A stretch of 64,000 nt of DNA from Brevibacterium siliguriense (GTDB taxonomy: Bacteria; Actinomycetota; Actinomycetes; Actinomycetales; Brevibacteriaceae): positions 3,100,001 to 3,164,000 of the forward strand of contig NZ_LT629766.1 of NCBI RefSeq assembly GCF_900105315.1, in the 5' to 3' direction. Positions within the stretch are counted from its first letter, which is position 1; every line of letters begins with the position of its first letter. Under the pieces are notes generated by a model. It saw only the letters and a program-made list of their open reading frames with translations, searched no databases and was not told the DNA's origin. Of this stretch, positions 8,643 through 17,187 are shown in pieces. The position numbers and the translations under genes are program-made.

Positions 8643-8719
8643 CCCCCCCCCCCCTGCGGCAGAGCAGGTTCAGTGCCGACGATCGTCGGCGACCAGGGCT
8701 GAATGACACATTAACGAGC
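8643..8719 (-). promoter_or_regulatory. Structured leader with 12-base G tract before the NCS1 permease
   Basis: On the minus strand the order is a possible -10 (TAATGT), then CCCTG, a perfect 16-bp palindrome GCCGACGATCGTCGGC, a CCTGC-6 nt-GCAGG hairpin and a run of 12 Gs ending 28 bp before the start codon. The GCAGG can pair either with CCTGC or with the upstream CCCTG, giving two mutually exclusive folds. I cannot match it to a named riboswitch. The 314-bp divergent gap otherwise holds the two promoters. Confidence 0.4.
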
Positions 8720-8929
8720 CTGTGGCCTGGCGCACTATCCGTGACGGACGAATTCTTCGCACCTCTGTACAGATCGGCAGGTCCGTGGTCTGTTCACCCC
8801 ACCGAACGACCTGATCAGCTCATATGCCGAATGCGGCCGATCCCGTCGAGTGACATTCACTAGCTTGATTCGCGTGCCCAGTCGACGGCGAGTAGAGGCC
8901 GGCGATGGATCCAAGGAGGAGCTGAACCC

Positions 8930-10195
8930 ATGAGTGCGGAACTGATCTGCGTCGTCGTCCTCGGACTGATGTTCGTCATCGGAACCTGGCGAGATATCAA
9001 TATGGGCCTGCTCGGCTTCCTTGCGGCTGCCGGAGTCGGCGGACTCGTCCTCCACCAAGCCCCTGACGAATTCCTGGCAGGATTTCCCGCCGACCTCTTC
9101 CTCACACTCGTGGGACTGACCTGTCTCTTCGGCTTCGCCCAGAACAACGGCGCCATCGAGGTGGTCGTCCATTGGTGTGTGAAGCTCGTCGGTGGACGCA
9201 TCGGGCTCATGCCGTGGATCTTCTTCGCGCTGACGGCAGTCCTCATCTCGCTGGGAGCGCTCTTCGCAGTCGCCATCATCGCCCCTCTGGCGCTGAAATT
9301 CGCACACCGACACAGGATCAATCAGTTCATGGTCGGACTGCTCGTCGTGCACGGAGCATTGGCCGGCGCCTTCTCTCCGATCAGCGTCTACGGCATCTTC
9401 ATCAATGACTATCTGACGACGAACGGTCTCACGCCGACGCCGCTGACCCTGTTCCTCGCTCCGTTCGTGTTCAACACCGTCTTCGCAACCGTCGTCTGGC
9501 TCGTCCTCCATCGCAGGCCGGGACTGCGTGCCGACGCCGATGACACACTCATGACACCCGAGTCCGCAGTCGACGGGGCAGCGACCGTCCGTCTCACACG
9601 GTCTCAGGTCCCGACCCTGATCGGGCTCATCGCAATGGCGCTGTCTGTGATCATCTTCAGCTGGGATGTGGGCCTGGTGACCATCACGATCTCGGTTGTG
9701 CTCGCTGTCATCGACCCGCGCGCGGGCAAGGCCGCGATGTCGAAGGTCTCGTGGTCGATCGTCGTCCTCATCTGCGGTGTGCTCACCTACATCGCAGTTC
9801 TTCAGGAGGCCGGAACAGTCGAATGGGTGTCCGCCGGCATCTCAGCTATCGGCGTACCGCTGCTGGCGGCGTTGCTGCTGTTCTACATGTCAGGCCTGAT
9901 CTCGGCGCTGGCTTCGTCGTTGGCGATCATAGGAGTCGTCATCGCGCTGGCGGTGCCGTTCCTCGAATCGGGGGACGTGCATATCGGAGGATTCGTCGCG
10001 GCTCTGGCGATCGCCGCCACCATCGTCGACATCAGTCCGTTCTCGACCAACGGCGCGATGCTCCTGGCCAACGTCCATCCGAGCATTCGCGATCGCTGCT
10101 ACAGACAGATGATCGGCTACGCCGGTCTCATGTGCCTCATCGGGCCCGGACTCGCGTGGGTGGTCGCCGCAGTGCCGACCGCGATCTCCGGCTGA
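8930..10195 (+). CDS. MatC/SLC13-like dicarboxylate carrier
   Basis: The 421-residue, highly hydrophobic protein with about 11-12 membrane segments resembles the MatC N-terminal/SLC13-type permeases that carry malonate or other dicarboxylates. Two similar halves can be seen (GLTCLFGFAQNNGAIEVV and GVLTYIAVLQEAGTVEWV, each followed by small-residue segments), as in inverted-repeat ion transporters. The start is strong: AAGGAGGA at 8913-8920. It converges on a CoA-transferase that could activate the imported acid (inference). Confidence 0.75.
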   Translation: MSAELICVVVLGLMFVIGTWRDINMGLLGFLAAAGVGGLVLHQAPDEFLAGFPADLFLTLVGLTCLFGFAQNNGAIEVVVHWCVKLVGGRIGLMPWIFFALTAVLISLGALFAVAIIAPLALKFAHRHRINQFMVGLLVVHGALAGAFSPISVYGIFINDYLTTNGLTPTPLTLFLAPFVFNTVFATVVWLVLHRRPGLRADADDTLMTPESAVDGAATVRLTRSQVPTLIGLIAMALSVIIFSWDVGLVTITISVVLAVIDPRAGKAAMSKVSWSIVVLICGVLTYIAVLQEAGTVEWVSAGISAIGVPLLAALLLFYMSGLISALASSLAIIGVVIALAVPFLESGDVHIGGFVAALAIAATIVDISPFSTNGAMLLANVHPSIRDRCYRQMIGYAGLMCLIGPGLAWVVAAVPTAISG

Positions 10196-10202
10196 AGAGC
10201 CC

Positions 10203-10233
10203 CTGCAGCGGGGCCGAGCGGCCCTCGCTGCAG
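10203..10233. terminator. Bidirectional hairpin between convergent genes
   Basis: CTGCAGCG+GGGCC (10203-10215) pairs with GGCCC+CGCTGCAG (10220-10233), a 13-bp stem with one bulged T and a 4-base loop. It sits between the stops at 10195 and 10235 and can serve both strands. No T-run is present. Confidence 0.6.
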
Positions 10234-10234
10234 C

Positions 10235-11740
10235 TCACATATGACCTGTGGTCATGAACTTCTCGTGCCAGGACAGGGCTTCGGCAAGGATGTGCGGAGT
10301 GTGCCGACCGGTCGGGTTCGCGGCGATCGCACGCTCGAGGTAATCGGTGAGGCGATCCCGGTAGTCCGGGTGAGCGCAGCTGTCGATGATCTTCCGCGCC
10401 CTGGCCACCGGCGGCAGTCCGCGCAGATCGGCCAGGCCCTGCTCGGTGACGATGATCTGGGTGTCGTGTTCGGTGTGGTCGATATGGCTGGCGAACGGCA
10501 CGATGGCAGAGATCGCGCCCGCCTTGGCCTGCGAGTTCGACACGAAGAAGTTGAGATACGCGTTGCGGGCGAAGTCACCGGAGCCGCCGATGCCGTTGAT
10601 GATTGACGACCCGGTCACGTGCGTGGAATTCACATTCCCGTAGATATCGGATTCGACCATCCCGTTGATCGCGATGACGCCGAGCCGGCGGATGGCTTCG
10701 GGATGATTCGACATCTCCTGGGTACGCAACAGGATCCGGCCCTTGTACGACTCGATCCGGTCGTTGAAGTCGGCTGCCCGCTCGGCCGAGAGCGAGAACG
10801 CCGTCGCCGACACGGAGGTGAGTTTTCCGCTGTCAATGAGGTCGAGCATTCCGTCCTGGATGACTTCGGTATAGGCAGTCAGTCCCTCGAACTCGCTGTC
10901 GGCGAGATTGCCCATCACCGCGTTGGCGACATTTCCGACACCCGACTGCAGCGGCAGCAGCTCCGGCGGCAGTCGTTCGGCAGCGATTTCGTGCCGAAGG
11001 AAATCAACGAGGTGGCTCGCAATCGCCTTCGAGTCCTCGTCGGCGGGTTTGAACGGCAGGTTCCGATCCGGGGCGTTCGTCTCCACCACAGCGACGACCT
11101 TCGACGGGTCGACGCGCAGATAGGGATCACCGATGCGCTGCATCGGCTCGAGCAGCTGGATCGGCAACCGCTCGGGCGGGCGCCGGGTTCCGTAGTAGAC
11201 ATCGTGGAAGCCTTCGTACCCACGGGGGTGCCAGTCGTTGACTTCGAGGATGACCTTATCGGCCAGGTCGAGCCATGTCTTCGAATTCCCGACGGAGCTG
11301 CCGGGCACCAACAGACCGTTGGGCAGGATTGCTGCGACCTCGACGACAGCGACGTCGAGGTTGCCGTAGAAGCCGAACCAGGCCTGCTGAGCCGAGTGGC
11401 TGAGGTGAGTGTCGACATACGCAGTGTCACCCGAGTTGATCGAGGCCCGCATCGCCGGATCGGATTGGAACGGCAGACGTTTGCTCACCGCGTTCGCTTC
11501 GGCGAGAACTCCGTCGAGTTCCGGTGCGGTCGAGGCTCCCGTCCACAGTTCGACGCGGAAGTCTTCGCCCCGATCGTGTGCCACCTGAGCACGTGCCGCC
11601 ACGGCACCCGGCACCGCCTTCGGGTACCCCGAGCCGGTGAATCCGCTCATCGCCACCCGTTGGCCATTGTCGATATGGCGGGCCGCTTCCTCCGCGGTGA
11701 CGGTCTTCTTGCTCAGTTCGGGACATGTGATTCGCGACAT
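10235..11740 (-). CDS. Acetyl-CoA hydrolase / succinyl-CoA:acetate CoA-transferase family enzyme
   Basis: The 501-residue protein covers both halves of the acetyl-CoA hydrolase/transferase fold. It has the AYTEVIQDG segment, whose Glu is the likely covalent CoA-carrying residue, and the diagnostic GIGGSGDFARNAY and VTEQGLADLRGL motifs. This subfamily moves CoA between succinate, acetate or propionate in the cytosol. ATG 11740 begins the conserved MSRITCPELS stretch. It lies 10 bp behind a truncated MFS gene and has no clear ribosome site. Confidence 0.85.
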   Translation of the reverse strand: MSRITCPELSKKTVTAEEAARHIDNGQRVAMSGFTGSGYPKAVPGAVAARAQVAHDRGEDFRVELWTGASTAPELDGVLAEANAVSKRLPFQSDPAMRASINSGDTAYVDTHLSHSAQQAWFGFYGNLDVAVVEVAAILPNGLLVPGSSVGNSKTWLDLADKVILEVNDWHPRGYEGFHDVYYGTRRPPERLPIQLLEPMQRIGDPYLRVDPSKVVAVVETNAPDRNLPFKPADEDSKAIASHLVDFLRHEIAAERLPPELLPLQSGVGNVANAVMGNLADSEFEGLTAYTEVIQDGMLDLIDSGKLTSVSATAFSLSAERAADFNDRIESYKGRILLRTQEMSNHPEAIRRLGVIAINGMVESDIYGNVNSTHVTGSSIINGIGGSGDFARNAYLNFFVSNSQAKAGAISAIVPFASHIDHTEHDTQIIVTEQGLADLRGLPPVARARKIIDSCAHPDYRDRLTDYLERAIAANPTGRHTPHILAEALSWHEKFMTTGHM

Positions 11741-11750
11741 GATTCGAAGT

Positions 11751-12482
11751 CTATCGGGCGCCAATGTGCCCGGCCGAGGCGGTCCCGCCATCGTTGTCCC
11801 AGCCGCGGTGTCCGATGTCGAACCGGTCTGCTCTCACAACGCCGAAAGCCGACTCCGGCTCGGTGTGCAGCGCCGCAGTCTCAGCTTTCGACTGCCGAAT
11901 CACTGTCTGAGACAGACTGGGCACTGGAATCATGACGATCGTCGCCAACAGCAGAGCCAAGGTGAAGATCATCGTGCCGATGACCAGCGGCATACTCAGC
12001 GCCCACGCCCCGACGACCACCGCCGGAGCACCGGCCCCGGGGTAGAAGGCGAGGTAGAGCGCTGCGGATATGCCAGCACGATTCTTCGCAGGAGTGAGCA
12101 CGTCGATCTCCCGGTTGGCTTCCCAGTAACTCAGACCGTGCCCGATGCCCGTGTCCACCGCCGCGGTTCCCATGAAGATCTTCACCGCAGCCGGACCGAT
12201 CTCCGGCAGATTCGATGACAGCAGAAGTGCCGCTCCGAGGCCCATGAGCGTCAGTCCCAGGATCTGCGCTGCCCGAGGCTGGAACTTCGGCGCTATCAAC
12301 TGGCTTGCGGCCGAGACGACCAGAACTGTGCCGACGATGAGGCCGGAAGCCAATGGGCCCGAGTTCGGAATGATCGGCTGCGCCATCGATGGCAGCAGAG
12401 CGAGGTACAAGCCGAGCGCCGTCCAGCCGATGAAGCCGGTCAGAGTGGCTATATTGAAGCTTGTGCGCATGGAGCCCGGCAT
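11751..12482 (-). pseudogene. MFS transporter, N-terminal half deleted
   Basis: The reading frame starts with MPGSMRTSFNIATLTGF and encodes about six membrane segments typical of the second half of a 12-helix MFS carrier (GLYLALLPS..., then SGLIVGTVLVVSAASQLI and more). Residues equivalent to helices 1-6 are absent. At the same point, about 12440-12490, a LysR gene running in the opposite direction lacks its own N-terminal half. One deletion removing both 5' halves and the shared promoter explains both. Confidence 0.75.
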
Positions 12483-12960
12483 CCCCGCCGGCGGTGACGA
12501 TCGGTTCAGTCACCACTTCCTCATCGACGATCCTCTCGACCTCATGGTTCCTCTCGACCATCAGTTGGCAAGCCGCACATCGGTCACGATCGCCGACACC
12601 GTCGATGAGACGTGGATTCTGGGCAGGCCCGGCACCGGTTACCACCAGCTCGTCAGGGCCAGCTGTGCGGCGGCCGGTTTCGCACCCCGCATCGGGCATT
12701 TCGCCGATGACTGGAGCACCGGAACCGCGCTCGTCAACGGCGGTTTCGGAGTGTGTTTGGCCTCGAGGCTGTCGCGGTCGCAGGATCTCCACCCGGCGCG
12801 CCGAATCCCGATCAGCGGCGACAATTTCCCGTCACGACACATCACGGCCGTCACTCGGACCGGAGCGGACGCCCGAGAGACAGTGGCGTTCGCTCTCGAG
12901 ACGCTCTCAATCGAGACGAAGCATCTGATGAGCCGCCTCGAGGCCGATCTCAGGGACTGA
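12469..12960 (+). pseudogene. LysR regulator remnant lacking the DNA-binding domain
   Basis: The 163 codons match only the second half of a LysR effector-binding domain: LIDDPLDLMVPLDHQLA, the DETWILG segment and the VNGGFGVCLASRL turn. No helix-turn-helix precedes it; upstream sequence in the same frame is antisense to the MFS remnant. It is divergent from that remnant and was presumably its regulator. Non-functional as a repressor (inference). Confidence 0.75.
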
Positions 12961-12978
12961 ACGCAGAGTTCAGAGCAC

Positions 12979-13980
12979 TTATCGGGCGACTCGGAAGCCG
13001 ATGTTCGAAGCCGAGGAATCCGGTGTGTTCGAGGAGCGGGCGGCCACCCGATAGCGGTTGCAGTAGGAGTCGTGGCACAGGAACGATCCACCGCGCATGA
13101 CCCGCTTGTCTCCGGTGTCGGGGCCGCTCGGATCTGACTGCGGGGAATGCTGGTAGTAGTCGCGGGCGAACCAATCGGCGCACCATTCCCATACATTGCC
13201 GACGGTGTTGAACAGGCCCAGACCGTTTGGGGCGAAGTGCCGGGCCGGGGCGGTGCCGAGAAAGCCGTCGTCGAAGGTGTTCGTGCGCGGGAACTCGCCC
13301 TGCCAGATATTGCAGTTCCATTCCCCGTCGATGAGCAGCCGATTGCCCCATGGATAGCGACGACCTTTGAGGCCCCCACGGGCGGCGAGCTCCCACTCGG
13401 CCTCGCTCGGCAGCCGGGTGCCGGACCAGGCACAGTACGCCTGGGCGTCGTCCCAGCTGATATGGACGACGGGATGGTCGCTCCGGTCCTCGATGGTGGA
13501 GCCGGATCCTTCGGGTGCTGCCCAGTTCGCCCCGGAGACTTCGACCCACCAGGGCACGCCCGGAGCTTGGCCGAGAACGTGAGAGCGCGCTCCGGGATTG
13601 TCCTCCAAGAGCATTGCGAACACAGCCGAGGTGCCCAGACGTTCTGCCGTCGTGACGAATCCGGTGTCGGCGACGAATCGGGCGAAATCGTCGTTCGTCA
13701 CGCTTGTCGTCGCGATCTCGAATTCCGTGAGGTCGACACGATGACGTGGCCCCTCACCATCGGCCGGATGCCCGTCGCCGAAAGGATCACCCATATCGAA
13801 GGGACCGCTTGCTGTGACGAAGTCGAAACTGAGCTCAGGGCTCGACTCGGAATTTGCGACAGGGACAGCGGCAACGGTCGTCGGATGGTTGTCGCCCGCC
13901 TCGGCGCGGATGGTCGCCGGGGCGCAGCACGAATGGTCGTTCTGCGCCTCGGCGGCGCTGCGGTCTGCGCACTTCGTCAC
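12979..13980 (-). CDS. Formylglycine-generating enzyme (sulfatase-modifying factor)
   Basis: The 333-residue FGE-sulfatase domain protein keeps the full copper-binding active-site motif SFLCHDSYCNRYR, with Cys302 and Cys307 by my count. This matches catalytic FGEs, not EgtB or PvdO relatives. The enzyme oxidises the Cys of a CxPxR sequence in type I sulfatases to formylglycine. The N-terminal 50 residues are Cys/Ala-rich and variable. GTG 13980 follows AAAGGGG. No sulfatase or other CxPxR target was seen in the window, so it must act in trans. The 259-bp region upstream to 14239 holds no gene. Confidence 0.93.
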   Translation of the reverse strand: MTKCADRSAAEAQNDHSCCAPATIRAEAGDNHPTTVAAVPVANSESSPELSFDFVTASGPFDMGDPFGDGHPADGEGPRHRVDLTEFEIATTSVTNDDFARFVADTGFVTTAERLGTSAVFAMLLEDNPGARSHVLGQAPGVPWWVEVSGANWAAPEGSGSTIEDRSDHPVVHISWDDAQAYCAWSGTRLPSEAEWELAARGGLKGRRYPWGNRLLIDGEWNCNIWQGEFPRTNTFDDGFLGTAPARHFAPNGLGLFNTVGNVWEWCADWFARDYYQHSPQSDPSGPDTGDKRVMRGGSFLCHDSYCNRYRVAARSSNTPDSSASNIGFRVAR

Positions 13981-14239
13981 GTGTGGGTGCCCCTTTCGTC
14001 CCGGGTCCGCCTCTGTGCGGTGCGGACTCTGGGAACACCCTATGACGTCGGCCGATGCCGGGGACAGTCCGGCCCGGAGCCGTGACCACGGCTCTCCCGG
14101 TAATTCCGGCCATTTTCCCACCGATAGCCTCCCAGCACGGCCGATCTGTGCCGACATCGTCTAAGGTGAAAGTTCAGAGTCTGTCACGTCGATCACACCG
14201 TCAGGCACGCTTGCCGGCATTTGAGGAGGAGAGCTTGTT

Positions 14240-14986
14240 GTGACCCAGTCACGGACCGACGCCGCCAGCACAGTCAGCGGCACCGACACCGGCGTTCCCG
14301 GAATCGGGACCGGCCCGCTGACCGGCGCCGTACGCAGCGGAACCGTGGCAGCGTCTCTTCTGGCCGCCTCGGCGATCGCCTCTGTGATCCTCAACCCTGC
14401 CGTCGTGACGGTGCTCGCCGCAGCCGCGGTCACGGCAATCGGCGTCGGTCCACGCCTGCGTCGGGGTCGCCCGTGGACGCCGGCCGATACGGTGACGGCT
14501 TGCCGACTGGCGCTGATCGTCGTCTGCACCTGCCAGATCATCCACTCGCCTCCCGGTCTGAATTGGTCTGCCGTGATCATCGGTGCGCTCGCGCTGGCTC
14601 TCGACGGGGTCGACGGATTCGTCGCCCGCCGCACCCAGATCACCGAGGCGGGAGCCGGATTCGACGAGACGGTCGATGCCCTGTTCGTCCTCATCCTCGC
14701 GCTCGCCCTCGTCCCGCTGTGGGGGTGGTGGACGGCATTGCCGGGCCTGTACTACTACGTCTTCCGCTGCATCACGGCGTTCCGGCTCCGGTGGCAGCAG
14801 CGGCTGCCGTTTTCGCAGATGCGCAAGGTAGTGGCCGCGGCGCAGGGTATCCTCCTCATCACGGCCGGCTCTCCCCTCGCCCAAGCCCACGAATGGGTCG
14901 GCTTCGGAGCCGCCGGACTGGCATTAGCCTCTCTCACCTGGTCATTCGGCCGCGATATCATCTGGCTCGAGCGACATGCGCGGTGA
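14240..14986 (+). CDS. CDP-alcohol phosphatidyltransferase family membrane protein
   Basis: The 248-residue protein with about six membrane segments carries the Mg2+-binding CDP-alcohol signature in DGVDGFVARRTQ through GFDETVDALF, one residue shorter than textbook spacing before the Gly but with the DxxxD intact. Such enzymes transfer a phospho-alcohol from a CDP-activated donor. GTG 14240 follows GAGGAGGA. It is 28 bp ahead of the GTP cyclohydrolase II fusion, forming a two-gene operon that faces the five-gene minus-strand operon. Donor and acceptor are unknown. Confidence 0.85.
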   Translation: MTQSRTDAASTVSGTDTGVPGIGTGPLTGAVRSGTVAASLLAASAIASVILNPAVVTVLAAAAVTAIGVGPRLRRGRPWTPADTVTACRLALIVVCTCQIIHSPPGLNWSAVIIGALALALDGVDGFVARRTQITEAGAGFDETVDALFVLILALALVPLWGWWTALPGLYYYVFRCITAFRLRWQQRLPFSQMRKVVAAAQGILLITAGSPLAQAHEWVGFGAAGLALASLTWSFGRDIIWLERHAR

Positions 14987-15014
14987 CCACATTCCGCCCT
15001 CCTATACTGCGGGC

Positions 15015-16403
15015 ATGACGTCGACGCACACCAGCACCGGCCAGGAACGCCTCGTGGCGGGCCCGGTGAGTTCGCTGCCCACGGACCATGGGATATTCGC
15101 CATCAGGTCGTTCACCGTCGACGCAGTCACCCATGCGGTCCTGACGATGGGCGACCCAGCCGATTGCGCCCGGCCGCTGGTGCGGGTGCACAGCGAATGC
15201 CTCACCGGTGATGCCCTGGGTTCGCATCGGTGCGACTGCGGAGACCAACTCGGTGCCGCGTTGGCCGCGATCGCCGCCGAAGGGCACGGAATGCTCGTCT
15301 ACATGGCCGAACATGAAGGTCGCGGAATCGGGCTCGCCGCGAAGCTGCAGGCGTATGCGCTCCAGGACGAAGGCCTGGACACTGTCAGTGCCAATCGGGC
15401 CCTCGGTCTGCCCGACGATGCCCGTGACTACACTGCGGCGGCCGCGATTCTGCGTGAGCTCGGCTGCCCGCGCATCCGGCTGCTGACCTCGAACCCAAAC
15501 AAGCAGGAAGCGCTCGAGGAGCTGGGCATCGACGTCGTGTCCCGCGTTCGACTGCCGGTGGCCGATCGACCGGAGAACAGCGCCTATCTCACCAGCAAAA
15601 GGTTGCGGATGAACCACGATGTCCCACCCGAAACGGATACAGAGGAATCGAGTACGCAGCTGCGGGGTGTCGACCCGGACGTCTACGCAGCTCTGGCCGC
15701 GAACGAGGAGGTCGTCGCCCAACTCGCACAGAGTCAGGACGGGTTCATTGCGACTCGCACCGGCGATGCCTGCTTCGTCTCCGGAATCACGGATCGGACC
15801 CATCTGCACCAGATCCGAGCGCATGTGGGTGCCGTCCTCGTCGGCGCCCAGACCGTCATCGCCGATGATCCGCAGCTGACCGTGCGAGCGGTGCCCGGCA
15901 CCGACCCGGTTCGCGTCGTCCTCGATCCGCACGCCCGAGTTCCGGTCACCTCGACGGTGCTGAGCACCGGTCCGACACCGACCGTGTGGCTGATCGGCTC
16001 CGAGGCGGTTCCCAGTTCGAATGTCGGTGACCACGTCCGTGTGGTCAGTCTTCCCGCAGCGGCGACCCCGCAGGAGATCATCGCCGTCATCCGTGGCCAG
16101 GTGGCCGGGTCCATCCTCGTTGAGGGCGGAGGGCGCACGGTCTCAGCATTTCTCGCCGCGGGTGCTCTCGACCGTCTGTTCCTCACCACCGCTCCGGTGT
16201 TCATCGGCGATGGTGTGCCGGGCATCCGCTTCCAGGGGTCCGAGGTGATGGCGCAAGCTCTGCGGACGCCGTTCCGTCGGTTCGAACTCGGTGAGGATAT
16301 GTGCACCGAATATCTGCTCAGTCCGGCTGCGGCTGCTCATTCGCAGACGAATCCGAGCGTGCAGGATTCTGTTTCCGTCGAGTCCCCGCAGCCCACACAG
16401 TGA
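15015..16403 (+). CDS. GTP cyclohydrolase II fused to a RibD-type reductase domain
   Basis: Residues 1-200 are a RibA domain with zinc Cys62, Cys73 and Cys75 (HSECLTGDALGS, RCDCGDQ), nucleophilic Arg137 and Tyr114 at the place of E. coli Tyr105. Residues 215-445 are a RibD_C reductase domain (VGAVLVGAQTVIADDP; ILVEGGGRTVSAFLA). Together they would open GTP and reduce the ribosylaminopyrimidine, the first riboflavin-type steps. The usual RibD deaminase is absent and neighbours are not riboflavin genes, so a specialised product is likely (inference). Its last 86 bp overlap the convergent flippase gene. Confidence 0.88.
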   Translation: MTSTHTSTGQERLVAGPVSSLPTDHGIFAIRSFTVDAVTHAVLTMGDPADCARPLVRVHSECLTGDALGSHRCDCGDQLGAALAAIAAEGHGMLVYMAEHEGRGIGLAAKLQAYALQDEGLDTVSANRALGLPDDARDYTAAAAILRELGCPRIRLLTSNPNKQEALEELGIDVVSRVRLPVADRPENSAYLTSKRLRMNHDVPPETDTEESSTQLRGVDPDVYAALAANEEVVAQLAQSQDGFIATRTGDACFVSGITDRTHLHQIRAHVGAVLVGAQTVIADDPQLTVRAVPGTDPVRVVLDPHARVPVTSTVLSTGPTPTVWLIGSEAVPSSNVGDHVRVVSLPAAATPQEIIAVIRGQVAGSILVEGGGRTVSAFLAAGALDRLFLTTAPVFIGDGVPGIRFQGSEVMAQALRTPFRRFELGEDMCTEYLLSPAAAAHSQTNPSVQDSVSVESPQPTQ

Positions 16404-17187
16404 CGGTTCCCGGCAGGGTGGAGATCGTAGCGAGCAGACCGTAGCCGGTCGAGGCCGTCACCGCGGTTTCCATCGACACTGAGATTCCGGCTGCGATGAG
16501 GCTGACGCTGAGTTCACGCACACCCCATCCTCCGACGCCGATCGGGATGCTCATCGCGGCGAGTCCGACGACAGCGAGCACCGGCACGACGGGTCCTCCG
16601 AGCGCGGCCATGGCGATGAGGAAGAGCACGAAGAGGGCTGCCATGCCCAGGGCAGAGGACGCCCAGACGGTGAGGCTTTGCCGCCAGTCCATTCCGCGCA
16701 TTCCCCACACGGAGATGACCAGAGTGGCCACGGAAACGGCCGCGGCCGTGGTTGCCAGACGACCGGAGACGTCGATGAGGCAGAGGGTGGCGGTGGCGAA
16801 GAGCAGCGTCGTCGTGCTCAATCGTTCGGCGCCGACGGCGGCCAGCGGTGACAGCCACTTCTTCGCCCCGGTGTGGCGGTAGACGGCGACTCGGGCGGCA
16901 TCACCGCCGAGTCCGCCGGGCAGGACCATATTCAGCAGTGACGAGGAATAGCAGTCGGCGAGCGCCCGTGACCAGGTGATGGCAGTGCCTCTATGCTCAA
17001 GCAGCATTGTCCAGCGCAGCGCCTGGGCGCCGGTCATGATGAATCCGCAGGCCAGAGCGGCTAGGACTGTCCAGACGTTGAGGACCTGCCATCCTTCGGC
17101 GAGTGCCTGGACACCGACGACTCTCACCGTCAGCGCCAGCAGCGCGACAGTGATGGCGAGCATGAGGGCCCTCTTAGCCCAGGTCAC
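16318..17187 (-). CDS. Lysylphosphatidylglycerol-synthase/UPF0104-type membrane protein
   Basis: The 289-residue protein has about eight membrane segments and the family landmarks LNMVLPGGLGGDAARVAVYR and SIPIGVGGWGVREL. This matches the flippase-like membrane domain of MprF/AglD relatives, often found beside glycosyltransferases. GTG 17187 overlaps the methyltransferase stop in a GTGA, which I prefer to ATG 17247. It is last in the operon. Its hydrophilic tail is antisense to the tail of the cyclohydrolase gene. Probable role: moving the cluster's lipid product across the membrane (inference). Confidence 0.78.
   Translation of the reverse strand: MTWAKRALMLAITVALLALTVRVVGVQALAEGWQVLNVWTVLAALACGFIMTGAQALRWTMLLEHRGTAITWSRALADCYSSSLLNMVLPGGLGGDAARVAVYRHTGAKKWLSPLAAVGAERLSTTTLLFATATLCLIDVSGRLATTAAAVSVATLVISVWGMRGMDWRQSLTVWASSALGMAALFVLFLIAMAALGGPVVPVLAVVGLAAMSIPIGVGGWGVRELSVSLIAAGISVSMETAVTASTGYGLLATISTLPGTVTVWAAGTRRKQNPARSDSSANEQPQPD

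Noticed and set aside
8616..8719. TPP riboswitch before the NCS1 permease
   Set aside because: TGAACCTG and CAGGG resemble part of the TPP core, but CTGAGA and the UAAUxCC hairpin are missing, so the class cannot be assigned.
10619..11935. Long plus-strand frame opposite the CoA-transferase
   Set aside because: No motif and strongly antisense composition; the minus strand has GIGGSGDFARNAY and the TEVIQDG site.
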